In this document: in pieces, positions 43,283 to 53,835 of the stretch
Layout of the letters: every line of letters begins with the position of its first letter
Position numbering within the stretch: the stretch's first letter is position 1
Source of the DNA: DASXZH01 sp963829965
Lineage (GTDB): Bacteria; Armatimonadota; Fimbriimonadia; Fimbriimonadales; Fimbriimonadaceae
Direction: 5' to 3'
Assembly (NCBI GenBank): GCA_963829965.1
Contig: CAWHLK010000021.1
Coordinates: 62,001 to 126,000 of the forward strand
DNA: 64,000 nucleotides
Made by a program: the position numbers and the translations under genes
Notes under the pieces: generated by a model
What the model was told of the DNA's origin: nothing
Databases searched by the model: none
The model's input: only the letters and a program-made list of their open reading frames with translations

Positions 43283-44402
43283 ATGAAGAAACTGGGGACA
43301 TTTACAATCATTTTCTTGGCGAGCCTCTTGGGCGTGCTCTCCGCGACGCAGATAGAGAAGCTCTTTAAAAAGCCCGCGCCGGCAGTGGCTGCGATTAACG
43401 ATTATCCGTTTGAGGAGCCGGTATCCACCGTTCAAATGGGATCAGGTGGCCCGCCGGACTTTGTCGCCGCATCCAAGAAGATCACCCCGAGCGTTGTCGC
43501 GGTAGATCAGCGCGTGCGCGAGCAAGACTTTTTTTCCAACCGAGTTTTTCTGCAGCGCACGGGCCAAGGGTCCGGTGTGGCCATCAGCAAGGATGGGCTG
43601 ATTCTTACCAACAACCATGTTGTTGCCGGCGCCGACGTTTTGACGGTAAGGGCGGAAAACGGCAAGTCGTACCCGGCCAAGGTGATTGGCGCGGATCCGC
43701 GTTCGGATCTGGCGGTCATCAAGATCGATTCGCATGATCTGACACCGGCGACCACGGGGGACAGCAGCAAACTTCAGGTGGGACAGTGGGTTCTGCGGTC
43801 GGCAACCCGCTTGGCTATTCCAACACCGTCAGCGCGGGAGTGGTGAGCAGCCTTAACCGAACCCTTCCCGAGGGCGAGGAAAGCCCGGAGGGTCTGCTGA
43901 TCGACGCGATTCAAACCGATGCCGCGATCAATCCGGGCAACTCCGGCGGCGCGCTTACCGACGCGGACGGCAACCTCATCGGCATCAACGCGGCCATCGC
44001 CAGCACCAACGGAGGCAGCGTGGGACTTGGCTTTGCGATTCCCATCAACCGGGCCAAGAAGGTCGTTCACGACATCATCACCTATGGGCACGCGCGTTAT
44101 GGCGATTCCGGGGTGGTTATTTATGACGCCTTGCTCGACCAAGTAAGGGACCAGCTTCCTCCAGGCTCACCGAAGAGTGGCGTGATCGTGCATCACTGCA
44201 TGTCGAACAGTCCTGCTGCGCGGGCCGGGATCAACAGGGGGATATTATTGAGAGCGTCGACGGCACCACGCTCGAGAACCCGATCGACTTTGAGAAGGTC
44301 TTCGACCAGAAGAACCCGGGCGATACGGTGAAAATGGTGGTTTGGACTGCGGGCACCTCGCGAACAGTCACGATGCAGCTGACCGACCTAAACGTGACCT
44401 AA
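43283..44402 (+). CDS. HtrA/DegP-family serine protease with PDZ domain, two frameshifts
   Basis: Envelope quality-control protease of about 370 residues. An N-terminal signal-anchor (LGTFTIIFLASLLGVLSATQ) precedes the S1C domain. Catalytic His is in LTNNHVV, Asp in RSDLAVIKID and Ser in INPGNSGGAL. A C-terminal PDZ domain starts at SGVIVHHCMSNSPAARAGI. Adding one G near 43790 restores WVLAVGNPLGYSNTVSAG, and one G near 44238 restores RGDIIESVDGTTLENPIDF. Start may instead be GTG 43262, overlapping the previous stop; the ATG at 43283 begins a more usual signal. Confidence 0.9.
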
Positions 44403-44511
44403 GGCGCCGTGACCAGGGTTCTCCAAAGCTCACAAACATTTAACAAGCCTTGTTAACTGCTGATACGTAGAATATTTTAAGAGGATCAACCTCGCTCGCA
44501 CCCTTAAAAAC

Positions 44512-46097
44512 ATGTCACTGTTCTCAGACGGCCTAACCCAGCTCCTGGACGTCCTGCCGGCAGTAGTTCGAGAAAGACTTGAACGAAGCCGAGCGCTCGA
44601 GGGGCTCATCGAAGTTGTTTTGGACTACGGCAGACCCGCCGAGGCCCGCTTTATGGAGCGGGTCGAACGGTACGAAGAGGTCGTAATCACCGAGAAGGAT
44701 ATCGATTATGTGATTAAATCGATAGGCGAGTTCGGCACGGATAACCGGGCCGGCATCGAGCGAACCCTTCACCGCATAAGCTGCATCCGCAACCGCCATG
44801 GCAAGGTCATTGGCCTTACCTGCCGGGTTGGGCGAGCGCTGGAAGGGACGATCGACATCATCGACGACATTGTGCGCTCCGGCGCTTCGATTCTGCTGCT
44901 CGGCAGACCCGGCGTGGGCAAAACCACCAAGTTGCGCGAGGTTGCCAGAGTCCTGGCGGATGAGGTGGGTAAGCGCGTGGTGATCGTGGACACTTCGAAC
45001 GAAATCGCGGGCGACGGCGACATTCCCCATCCCGGAATCGGAACTGCCCGGCGCATGCAGGTGGTTACCGCGGCCGACCAACACCAGGTCATGATCGAGG
45101 CGGTTGAGAACCACATGCCCGAAGTGGTCGTGATCGACGAGATCGGCACCGAGGCTGAAGCCATGGCGGCTCGAACAATCGCCGAGCGCGGTGTTCAGTT
45201 GGTGGGAACCGCCCACGGCCAATCGCTTGAGAATCTGATGCTCAACCCGACCTTGGCGGACCTGATCGGCGGCATTCAGGCAGTAACCCTTTCCGACGAC
45301 GAAGCCCGCCGGCGCGAACCCAGAAGACGGTCCTTGAGCGCAAGGCCCCGCCTACTTTCGACGTGGTCATCGAGCTCGTGGACTACGATCGCTTGGCCGT
45401 CCACAGCAACGTGCAAAAGACGGTGGACCTCATTTTGCGCGGCGTGCCGCCGCGTCCGGAGGTCAGAGTTCGCACGGGCGCCGGGGTGGAAGTGGTGCAA
45501 ACGGAGGAAACCCAGGAGCTCAAGGAGCCCGGTTTCAACAAGAAGTTTCCTGCACTTTCCCGCCAGCCCGCGCCTCCTCAAGAGGTTGCCGCGACCGCTG
45601 CGCCCCAGGAGCCGGCTGGCCCAAAACCGGGAATGATCAAGATCTACCCCTACGGCATCGCGCGCACCCGGTTGGAGCGTGCCATTCGCGACAAAAAAGT
45701 TGCCGCTTATGTTTGCACGGATCTCGCCCAGGCGGACGCCGTTATGGCGATTCGCTCCACCTACCAAAACCGCCCGCGCAAACTGCGCGAGGCGGCGGGA
45801 AAATCGGTTCCTACGGTGGTGGTGAAATCAAATACGTTCAACCAGATCTCCGGCGCCTTAGATGAAATCATGCGGCTCCAAGGCGAAACCAAGGAGTTCG
45901 AAACGGATGCGATGGAAGAGGTGCTTACGGCAATCGATACCGTAATGCAAACGGGCAAGCCGTTTGAGCTTGCGCCTCAGCCCGCACCGATCCGCAAGAT
46001 GCAGCATCAGGTTACGGAGGCACGGCGGGTCGCCAGCGAAGCGGTGGGCGAAGAGCCGCATCGGAGGCTTCGCATCCTGCCGACCCGGCTGGGATGA
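44512..46097 (+). CDS. R3H domain/AAA ATPase of the Ycf45 type, one frameshift
   Basis: About 530 residues. The N-terminal ATPase resembles stage III sporulation AA/Ycf45 proteins: ITEKDIDYVIKSIGEFGTDNRAGIERTLHRIS, Walker A GRPGVGKTT, Walker B EVVVIDEIGT, and VGTAHGQSLENLMLNPTL. One missing G near 45320 breaks the frame; repairing it gives DDEARRRGTQKTVLERKAPPTFDVV, a conserved junction. The C-terminal half ends with an R3H-like single-stranded nucleic-acid-binding module. The family is conserved in cyanobacteria and plastids (ycf45). Its function is unknown, with nucleic acid binding assumed. Confidence 0.88.
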
Positions 46098-46208
46098 GCA
46101 AATCAGGAGCGCGCGGTCCGCTGGTCCTGAACGGAGTCGAGGGGGCCGTTCGTGCAGAGAAGGGGCGAAGAGTCGCCGCAGTCCTCACCCGCCGCCCACC
46201 ACTTACGC

Positions 46209-48338
46209 ATGCTTGAAACCGCCCGTTCGATAGTCTTGCAAGCCATGAGCGGCGGCATCAGCCCGGCGCGTGCGTTGATTGCCATCCGCCAGGTGGATCA
46301 AGCCTTGGACGCGGCCATTGGCGAGCCGGAACAGGCATGCAAGAAGGGTTGCTGCCACTGTTGCCATTTCGTGGTTCAATCGAGCGTGGCCGAAGTGGCC
46401 CAAGCAGTGGACTACGTTCAGGCCAACTTCTCGGAAGAACAACGGGGCCAACTTGAAGACAGGCTCTTTCAACACGAGCGGGTGGTTGCACCGTGGTTCG
46501 GAGCGAACCTGTGGGAGGTGAGAACGAAGTGCCCTTTCCTGGTGGACAACCTTTGCAGCATCTATGAGGCCCGGCCATTAAGATGCAGAGGGGTGAACTC
46601 GCTGGATGCAAGTGTGTGCGAACAGCAGAAGCTGCATCCGGAGCGGGAGATCATTCCGCCGCGGACGCCGGGCCAAATGGAGATGGCGAGGGCAGCCGTT
46701 CAGGGGGTGGGGGACGGCCTCTCGAAGTTCGCGCCAGGGGCGGCAAGGGTGGATTTTGCCCGGGCGTTGGGAATCGCGTTATATCAACCGGGCGCGATTG
46801 AAGAGCATTTCCAAGGAAAGAATCCGTTCAATCCCGCCTTGGTCTCCTATCCGGTTTCAAAACGGCCCCGGCTAGCGGGCAAAGAACTGTTCGATGCGAA
46901 ATACGGACCCGGCGACGAGCCGGTCGGCCGGTGTACGCCCACCGACTTGGTGACGCATTTCGAGCTTTTCATTGAAGGCGACGCCTTAGGGGCGGTACAG
47001 GCGCTTAATGGGGAGCACCCAGTGAATCTCATGCGGCGAATCATGGTTCCCATGCTTTACCGCAGCGAAGACGAAGTCCAATGGTGGCGCGAGCATGTTC
47101 AGCGCTCGGTCCGAGAGCTCGGCGAAGCCAAGTTTGATCCCAGGGAAGCCTACGACGCCCTTCACGCTCTTGGCACATTCGAGATCGCCTATCAGCAATA
47201 CAACGACAAAGACGTCCTCTCCGAACTCGGACAGATCGTTTGCCATAGGATAACGGGCAAGGCGTTGCCCGATCTTTGCCGGCCCTTGGAGCCCAGACAC
47301 CGTGGGGGAAAAATCAAAGTCGGCTACATCAGCGAAAACCTCAGCTTCAGCAATGGAGGGAGCTGGGCGCTCGGCTGGATCCAAAACCACAGCGAGGACA
47401 TCGAGACTTGGGCGATCAGCCTGAGCGAGCGGCCCGACTACCGGACCAAGCAGTTCTTTGAAGCGGCCGATCACTTTCTCCACTTCACCGACGGCAGCCC
47501 CGCCAACGCTCGGGCGATCAAGGATTTGGGGCTGGATGTTCTCATTTACCGGGACCTAGGAATGTCCGGCCGAAACTACCAATACGCGACCATGCGGCTC
47601 GCGCCCGTGCAATGCACCGCATGGGGGCACCCGGTCACCAGTGGTCTACCGACGATCGACTACTATTTGAGTTCCGCTCTGATGGAGCCGCAAGACGGCG
47701 ACTCCCACTACTCAGAGAAGTTGGTGCGCCTGCCTGGTTCCGGGCTCTGCTATACGAGGAACCTGAACGGCGCTTCGCGGATGTTCAAATCGGATTTTGG
47801 GCTGGACAACGGCCTGCTCTATCTCTCGTGCCAGAACCCAATGAAGTATCTGCCCCGTTGGGATCACCTGTACGCGGAGATCTGCGCGCGAACGGGACGG
47901 CCTATCGTTTTTGTGGAAGGTCCAATGCCCATGGCGAAGGATGTTCTGAAGGAGAGGATGGCTGCTGCCGGGGTGAAAGCAGTTTGGCTGCCCGGGTTGG
48001 GGACCTCGGATTTTCTTGCCTTGATAAAGTTGGCGGACGTGTTTTTGGACACGCCGGGCTGGAACGGCGGAAACACGACGATCGAGGCGTTAAGCGAGGG
48101 AACGCCGGTGGTGACTTTGCCGGGCGAGTTCATGCGTGGGCGGCATAGCTTGGCGTTTTGTTCGGTTGCGGGTTGCCCGGAGCTGGTGGCGTCCGATGTG
48201 GAGGGCTATGTGGATCTCGCCGGCGATCCCTCGCGGTTGCGCGAGGTTATGAAGAATGCGAATCCGGACGCGTTGTATGGAGATACGACGCCTGTCCGAA
48301 CCCTCGATGAATTTTCCCGGGCAGCTCCACAAAGTTGA
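46209..48338 (+). CDS. YkgJ-type cysteine-cluster domain fused to GT41 (O-GlcNAc transferase-like) domain
   Basis: A 709-residue two-domain protein. Residues ~40-170 carry the zinc/iron-chelating CxxCxxCC-type cluster (ACKKGCCHCCHF, then KCPFLVDNLCSIYEARPLRCR). Residues ~370-700 match the catalytic region of O-linked GlcNAc transferases: IKVGYISENLS, RLAPVQCTAWGHPVTSGLPTIDYYLSS, FLDTPGWNGGNTTIEALSEGTPVVTLPG. The middle is helical without clear TPRs. I chose the ATG at 46209; one at 46152 adds 19 low-complexity residues. It may glycosylate Ser/Thr or Asn residues of proteins, with the metal cluster acting as a sensor or binding module. No frameshift explains the fusion: both domains are in one clean frame. 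Confidence 0.85.
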   Translation: MLETARSIVLQAMSGGISPARALIAIRQVDQALDAAIGEPEQACKKGCCHCCHFVVQSSVAEVAQAVDYVQANFSEEQRGQLEDRLFQHERVVAPWFGANLWEVRTKCPFLVDNLCSIYEARPLRCRGVNSLDASVCEQQKLHPEREIIPPRTPGQMEMARAAVQGVGDGLSKFAPGAARVDFARALGIALYQPGAIEEHFQGKNPFNPALVSYPVSKRPRLAGKELFDAKYGPGDEPVGRCTPTDLVTHFELFIEGDALGAVQALNGEHPVNLMRRIMVPMLYRSEDEVQWWREHVQRSVRELGEAKFDPREAYDALHALGTFEIAYQQYNDKDVLSELGQIVCHRITGKALPDLCRPLEPRHRGGKIKVGYISENLSFSNGGSWALGWIQNHSEDIETWAISLSERPDYRTKQFFEAADHFLHFTDGSPANARAIKDLGLDVLIYRDLGMSGRNYQYATMRLAPVQCTAWGHPVTSGLPTIDYYLSSALMEPQDGDSHYSEKLVRLPGSGLCYTRNLNGASRMFKSDFGLDNGLLYLSCQNPMKYLPRWDHLYAEICARTGRPIVFVEGPMPMAKDVLKERMAAAGVKAVWLPGLGTSDFLALIKLADVFLDTPGWNGGNTTIEALSEGTPVVTLPGEFMRGRHSLAFCSVAGCPELVASDVEGYVDLAGDPSRLREVMKNANPDALYGDTTPVRTLDEFSRAAPQS

Positions 48339-48444
48339 GTGCTTGTCGCATTGAAGTGGCTCGACTCATCCAGTTCCTTAATTTGCGAGAGCAAGTCAGA
48401 CTTTGTCAGCCTCTATGCGGGCCGGACCGGCCCGAAGGGTCGCG

Positions 48445-48681
48445 ATGTTATAGCGAAGGCCTTTAGGCCTGGATAGCTCGAACCAATAATCCTCCGGCGC
48501 GCTGAAGGTGCGCCACTACGACGGACGACAAGTCTCGTTTCAAGATGAATACCGACGGTGGAGGCCCCTACGAGGGTTATGGTGGAACTCTAAAGTTGGG
48601 GTGAAACGTCGCGCACCTTCAGCGCGCCGGAGGGGAATGGGGTCGCGACTCAACCAGGCCTAAAGGCCTTCGCTATAACAT
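48445..48681. repeat. long palindromic element (nested inverted repeats)
   Basis: Outer arms of 28 bases (48445-48472 and 48654-48681) are perfect reverse complements and are themselves palindromic around AGGCCTTTAGGCCT. Inner arms of 23 bases (48491-48513 and 48611-48633) are also perfect. The 97-base centre is unique, and weaker complementarity continues outside the outer arms (48429-48444 with 48682-48700). No coding frame is evident in the 569-base gap that holds it. The layout resembles a REPIN or small non-autonomous mobile element. Confidence 0.9.
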
Positions 48682-48916
48682 TTTGGCCCCTTGGGCCACC
48701 CGTCTACACTGCACCTACAAGCGATCAATCGATTTGGAAGGGATGGCGAGGATTCTTTGACCGTAAGGATCGCCAGAGAACTTGAGTTCAAGAAGGACCC
48801 TTTCCACCTTGCTATTATGCCTGCCAATTTTTCTTCCTCAGAAATGCCCAGCGTAACGAAAACCTGCCGCCACTTGTCTAACCTAGCGTGCCGCGCTATC
48901 CGGTACATTGAGCAAA

Positions 48917-49879
48917 ATGCGAAACCTCCTCAAGACTTTTCCTCGCGTTATCTTTATGCTGTACGTTGCGGTTGCCTGCGCCCAGGATTCCCCGCAACCA
49001 AAGAGTCCGTTCGCGTTTGACGGAAAAGTGGCATGGAACTACCTTTTGAAGCAGGTTTCCTTTGGGCCGAGGGTTCCCGGTACGGATGCTCAGATCAAGT
49101 GCCGCGATTGGATGATTGAGGAACTTAAAAAGAGCTGCGACGACGTCCACGTTCAGAGCTTTTCTTACCATTGGTCGGTCACCAACAAGGACCTAAACAT
49201 TTACAATGTCATCGGCACCCAGAATTGGAAAGACGCGAAGGTACGATGCGTGCTTCTCGCCCACTGGGACTCAAGGCCTTGGGCGGATGAGAACGATTCG
49301 CCTTGGAACCACGACTACCGCGAGCAGCACCCGATTCCCGGCGCGGACGACGGCGCGAGCGGCGTCGGTGTTATTCTCGAACTTGCCCAGGCCATTAAAG
49401 ACAAGCATCCGAATGTGGGCATCATGTACCTGCTGGATGACGGCGAAGACCTTGGCCCCGACATCAAGCAAATGCTTCTCGGCGTGGACTACTTTGCAGA
49501 CCACCTTCCGGACCCCAAGCCGGACTACGGCATCCTGCTGGACATGATCGGCCAGCAGAATCTTGTGGTGGGCATGGAGCAGGAGAGCTACAAGCGGGCC
49601 AAACGCCTAACCGAGCAGTTCTTCCTCAACGCCGGACATGCGGGGCTAGGGAAGACATTTCCCTACGAGATTGGCGACGACTTAGAGGACGATCACCTGC
49701 CCTTGCTGGATAAAGGGATTCCGACTCTGGATCTCATCGATTTTCGCTATCCGTATTGGCACACGCTTCAGGACACTCCGGAGCATTGTTCGGAAGATGC
49801 CTTGCAGCAGACCGGGAACGCCCTTGAGAGTTTCTTCTTGAAGACACCTATGTACAAGCCTATCGGCCCTGAAGGCTAG
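48917..49879 (+). CDS. M28-family metallopeptidase / glutaminyl-cyclase-like exported enzyme
   Basis: A 320-residue exported zinc enzyme. A signal peptide (MRNLLKTFPRVIFMLYVAVACAQ) precedes the M28 fold. Metal ligands and base are visible: His in LLAHWDSRPWAD, Asp in IPGADDGASGV, Glu-Asp in LDDGEDLG, Asp in LLDMIG and His in PYWHTLQDTPE. The HWDSR and PYWHTLQDT motifs are closer to glutaminyl-peptide cyclases than to aminopeptidases. The start at 48917 is preferred over TTG 48908. It is convergent with the GH2 gene, with 19 bases of 3' overlap. Confidence 0.92.
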   Translation: MRNLLKTFPRVIFMLYVAVACAQDSPQPKSPFAFDGKVAWNYLLKQVSFGPRVPGTDAQIKCRDWMIEELKKSCDDVHVQSFSYHWSVTNKDLNIYNVIGTQNWKDAKVRCVLLAHWDSRPWADENDSPWNHDYREQHPIPGADDGASGVGVILELAQAIKDKHPNVGIMYLLDDGEDLGPDIKQMLLGVDYFADHLPDPKPDYGILLDMIGQQNLVVGMEQESYKRAKRLTEQFFLNAGHAGLGKTFPYEIGDDLEDDHLPLLDKGIPTLDLIDFRYPYWHTLQDTPEHCSEDALQQTGNALESFFLKTPMYKPIGPEG

Positions 49880-51916
49880 GAATTACTGATCCATTCCATT
49901 GGTCCGATGCTGCTTGGCTGTCGCCAACGAATCCGATCACGGAAGCAACATTCGTTCCGGCATTAAGGCTCACGTTCATGATAAAAACGTGAGGCGACGT
50001 TTGGTTCATGGGGCCCAAATCTTCCCCATTTAACGTGAGCCTCACAACTGGGCAGTTTGAATACGCTTTGATTTGCGTTGGCCCGGCGAAGCCCATGGGG
50101 GAGCGCTTCGAAGTCAAATAAACCATCGGCTTTGAAGTCCACTGGGTTTGATAGTAATAATAGGCGTCCTTTTTGGTCTGGTGATCGCCGGTGACCAGCC
50201 CCTTGTCGTTGATGCCGGGCCGGTCACCCTCGTTGCGCGTATCGGATCCGAAATCGAACATTACCCAAATGAACTTGCACCATATCCAGGGCCTTGCCGC
50301 GAGCTGGGGCCAAATCGTTTCATGGGCTAGGGCTTGCCATTCCTCAGGGTGCCATCTGCCCCCGGGCTCGGGCTGTTTGGGTAGAAGTTCGTGCTGGTTC
50401 ATGCTGGCCCGGCGCCATACTCGCTGATGCCGAAGCTTCTGCCTCCAGCTTGGGTCCTCATGGCGTCCAAGCTCTTGCCCCACTGCTCCAGCTTGCCGCC
50501 GTACCACCCCCAATAGCGGTTAAAGGAGCCCAAGTCGCCGACCCAGGCGAGCCAGAAGTTGGCCCCAAGGGACATCGCCCCGGTCACGGGCCTTCCGCCA
50601 TCAGTTTCGTGCGCCTGCTTGACGAGATCCTCTACGAAATGCCATTCGCCATCGCCGAGTTTTCTGTCCACAGCCGGTTCGTTGTACAAGCTGAGAAAGG
50701 CAAAAGACGGGTGGTTGTAGTTCTGCGCGATCAGCTCTCGAAGTTGCTGGGAAGCATTTTCCTTGAATGCGGGATCGTCCGTCATGAGGTTTACGAGCGG
50801 AAGCTCGGCCCAAACCATTAACCCATAGTGGTCACAGAGCTCAAACTCATGCTCGCCGTGCTGGTAATGTGCCATGCGAACGCCGGTAGCGCCGAGATCA
50901 GCCACCATCTTGTAGTCTTCGTCCTGCATCGCAGCGGTTGCCGCCCAGCCAACTGAGGGCCGGCCCTGATGCAAGTTCACACCATGAAGGTCATAAGGCT
51001 TGCCGTTGAGAACGAGGCCCTTCTCCGGAGCCACCCTGTAACTTCGGAAGCCTAGTGGCTGGACGACTTCGTCCATCACTCGGCCGTTACGCAGAATCTG
51101 GGCACGGGCGGTGTAGAGATAGGGATCTCGCACGCCGTCCCAAAGATGGGGGTGATCGACGCGGACGGGGAACGAAACCGTGGACACTCCAGCGCCGCCA
51201 ACCTCGACCGGAAGGTCATCCTGCGCAACCTTTTGCGCGGAGGCGTCCTGGATGAGAACCCGAACCGTGACTTTCCCCCGTTTGCCGGCCAACAGGACGC
51301 GAGTTGAGACGGTTCCATAGACCGAGGGCGTGAGGTAGAAGCCGGGGCCACCGTCGTCCATTGGCGTAATGTAATCGTCCGCGAGGACCAGCAGCTTCAC
51401 TTCGCGATAAAGGCCGCCGTAAACGGTGAAATCGCCAGAGAGAGGCGGAACATGCAAATTGCGTGAGTTGTCTACGCGAACCGCTAGTTCATTTTCTCCC
51501 GGGTGGGCCGCGCTGTTGATGGGCATGCAGAAAGCCGCAAATCCGCCATCGTGCTCGCCGACTTCTTGACCGTTGAGATAAACCTGGGCAACCAGGGACG
51601 CGGCTCCAAACCTTAGGAATAGATTCCTTTTTAAATCTTGCGGCCCAATATAGAGTTCAAGCCGATACCAAGCGGGGCCTCGGTATTTCTTCTTGTATGG
51701 CGTCCCATCGCCAAGGTTGTATGCGTGGGGGAGGGTCACTGGCTCCCAACCGCCGTCGTCGAAATCCGTAGTTTGTGCGTTTGGCGGGTCTCCAAGAGTG
51801 AACCGCCAGCCGTTCGTCAAAATGCGTTCCGTTCGGGCGCCCAAGGCAGAGGAAACGCACACTATAAAGGCTGCAAGAGCTAGAGCTTTGAACCCGAAAG
51901 CCCTACTTGCCGACAC
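49860..51916 (-). CDS. exported glycoside hydrolase family 2 enzyme, one frameshift
   Basis: Beta-glycosidase (beta-galactosidase-like) of about 685 residues with a signal peptide (MSASRAFGFKALALAAFIVCVSSALGA). The sugar-binding jellyroll (GPAWYRLELYIG; FGAASLVAQVYLNGQEVGEHDGGFAAF) and an immunoglobulin-like domain precede the TIM barrel. The acid/base Glu is in SLYNEPA and the nucleophile Glu in FGISEYGAG. The frame breaks there: adding one G near 50408 restores GAGASMNQHE and the C-terminal third. Subfamily specificity is uncertain (galactoside, mannoside or glucuronide). The 5' end overlaps mnmG by 14 bases. Confidence 0.88.
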
Positions 51917-53816
51917 GCCTGCCTCTCAAATGCCCGATGAGCAAGGCGATGTCAGACGGGCGTACGCCGGGGACCCGGCTTGCCTGGCCAACGGTTGCGG
52001 GTCTGAGCCTTGTAAGCTTTTCAACGGTTTCGTAGCTCAGCCCCTTCATGGCCTGATAGTCCAAGGATATCGGGATGCTCAGCGCGTCCAGCTTGCGCGC
52101 CTGGTTCGCCGCCCGCTCCTGGATCTGAAGATAGCCGTCATATTTGGCGGCAAGCTCCAACTGGGCAAGGGCCTCTTTCTCAATCACACTCTCCGGTTTT
52201 AGATTGATGGAAGGCTTTAGGCCAACCCGTTCGGCGAGGCGCATCGCGTCGGACAGAGAAACTTCGGGTCGCTTCATGAGCTCGAAAAGGCTGATCTTGG
52301 TTTTCAGCGGGGTGAACTCCATCGCGTCGATAGTCTCGTTGTGGGCAGGAGAAACGAACGTGCTCTCCAGTTCCTTGAACCCGGTGCGAATGTGGTCCAT
52401 CTTGTAGTTGAACCGTTCCCATCGTTGGCTGTCTACCAGACCCACTTCACGGCCCACGGGTGTCAGACGCTGGTCGGCGTTGTCGTGCCTGAGCAGAAGC
52501 CGGTGCTCCGCCCGTGCGGTAAGCATGCGGTAAGGGTCTTCCACGCCTTTGGTGACCAAGTCGTCCAGCATAACGCCCAAGAAGCTGCCGTTCCTGGAGA
52601 ACTGCACAGGTTCTTCCAGCGTAGCGAAACGGCCCGCGTTAATGCCCGCTGCAATGCCCTGTGCGGCCGCTTCTTCGTAGCCGCTGGTGCCATTGATCTG
52701 GCCGGCTAGAAACAGGCCTGGGAGGAGCTTGGACATCAAATCGGCGGTGAGCTGGGTGGGGTCCGCCATGTCGTACTCCACCGCGTATCCCGGGCGCAGC
52801 ATCTCCACGTTTTCCAACCCCGGAATGGTTTTGAGAGCCAAAAGTTGGATTTCGGCAGGCAGCGAAGTTGAGAATCCCTGAACATAAACGGATTCGCCGT
52901 TCCACTCCTCGATCTCCAGAAAAACCGGGTGGGAAGCCTTGTCCGCGAATCGCACGATCTTGTCTTCGATGCTCGGGCAGTAGCGTGGGCCCACGCCTTG
53001 GATCTCGCCGGCGTACATCGCGCTTTCATGCAGGCGTTCTTTGAGCAGCTCGTGCGTTTTCTCCGTGGTTCTTGTTTGCCACGAGGCGAGAAGCGGATGC
53101 AGGGACATGGGCCGATCGTGAAGAAAGCTCAGCGCGCCCGTGTCCGGCTCGCTGTCCAAAACCTCGGTCGTGCTCAAGTCCAAGGAGGAGAGGCGAACGC
53201 GGGGCGTGGTGCCGGTTTTAAATCGCCGCATGTTCACACCGAGGTCGCGCAGGAAATCCGAGAGCCCTACAACGGTTTGGTCGCCATGACGCGCGGCAAT
53301 CGTCTTCTTTCGGCCCTCGTGGCAGAGCCCATTCAGAAATGTGCCGGTAGTGAGCACGACCGCGCCTGCCTTCATCCTGACAAGTTCCTCAGAGCCCGCC
53401 GGCTTGGCGACGATGCCTTGGACCTTGCCGGTTCTGGCGAGAACGGTCTCGACCGAGGCCTCTATGAGCGTAAGATTTGGCTGGGAGCGCATTATCTGCT
53501 GCATGAGCGAGGGATAAAGCGACTTGCAGACGTGAGCCCGCACGGTCTGCACCGCCGGCCCCTTTCCGGTGCCGACCTTTCGAATATGGGTGAGGGCGTG
53601 GTCGGTTGTGACCGCCATCTGGCCACCGAGTGCGTCCACTTCCCGGGCCAAGTGCCCTTTGGCCGGGCCGCCGATGCTGCAGTTGCACGGGAGGTGGCCG
53701 ATCCGCCCCAGATTCAGGGTTACGCAAGCGGTTTTGCGGCCCATTCGGGCAGCGGCAAGGGCGGCTTCAATACCGGCGTGGCCTGCGCCAACCACAAGGA
53801 CGTCAAAACTCTCCAC
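51903..53816 (-). CDS. mnmG: tRNA uridine-5-carboxymethylaminomethyl(34) synthesis enzyme MnmG
   Basis: FAD-dependent enzyme that, with MnmE, installs cmnm5 on wobble uridine 34 of several tRNAs. The 637 residues open with the dinucleotide fold FDVLVVGAGHAGIEAALAAARMG. They contain NLGRIGHLPCNCSIGGPAKGHLAREVDALGG with the catalytic-type Cys, RFKTGTTPR, LTTGTFLNGLCHEG, and INGTSGYEEAAAQGIAAGINA. The C-terminal helical MnmE-binding domain is complete. Length is normal. mnmE is not in the window. Confidence 0.98.
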   Translation of the reverse strand: MESFDVLVVGAGHAGIEAALAAARMGRKTACVTLNLGRIGHLPCNCSIGGPAKGHLAREVDALGGQMAVTTDHALTHIRKVGTGKGPAVQTVRAHVCKSLYPSLMQQIMRSQPNLTLIEASVETVLARTGKVQGIVAKPAGSEELVRMKAGAVVLTTGTFLNGLCHEGRKKTIAARHGDQTVVGLSDFLRDLGVNMRRFKTGTTPRVRLSSLDLSTTEVLDSEPDTGALSFLHDRPMSLHPLLASWQTRTTEKTHELLKERLHESAMYAGEIQGVGPRYCPSIEDKIVRFADKASHPVFLEIEEWNGESVYVQGFSTSLPAEIQLLALKTIPGLENVEMLRPGYAVEYDMADPTQLTADLMSKLLPGLFLAGQINGTSGYEEAAAQGIAAGINAGRFATLEEPVQFSRNGSFLGVMLDDLVTKGVEDPYRMLTARAEHRLLLRHDNADQRLTPVGREVGLVDSQRWERFNYKMDHIRTGFKELESTFVSPAHNETIDAMEFTPLKTKISLFELMKRPEVSLSDAMRLAERVGLKPSINLKPESVIEKEALAQLELAAKYDGYLQIQERAANQARKLDALSIPISLDYQAMKGLSYETVEKLTRLRPATVGQASRVPGVRPSDIALLIGHLRGRRVGK

Positions 53817-53835
53817 TAGGAGATTTTGACAGAGT

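Noticed and set aside
50294..50821. Long plus-strand open frame opposite the GH2 gene
   Set aside because: It is antisense to the GH2 catalytic domain, whose motifs are unmistakable; the open frame reflects GC-biased codon use.
52929..53819. 296-codon plus-strand open frame opposite mnmG
   Set aside because: It is antisense to conserved MnmG sequence and has no plausible start context or domain.
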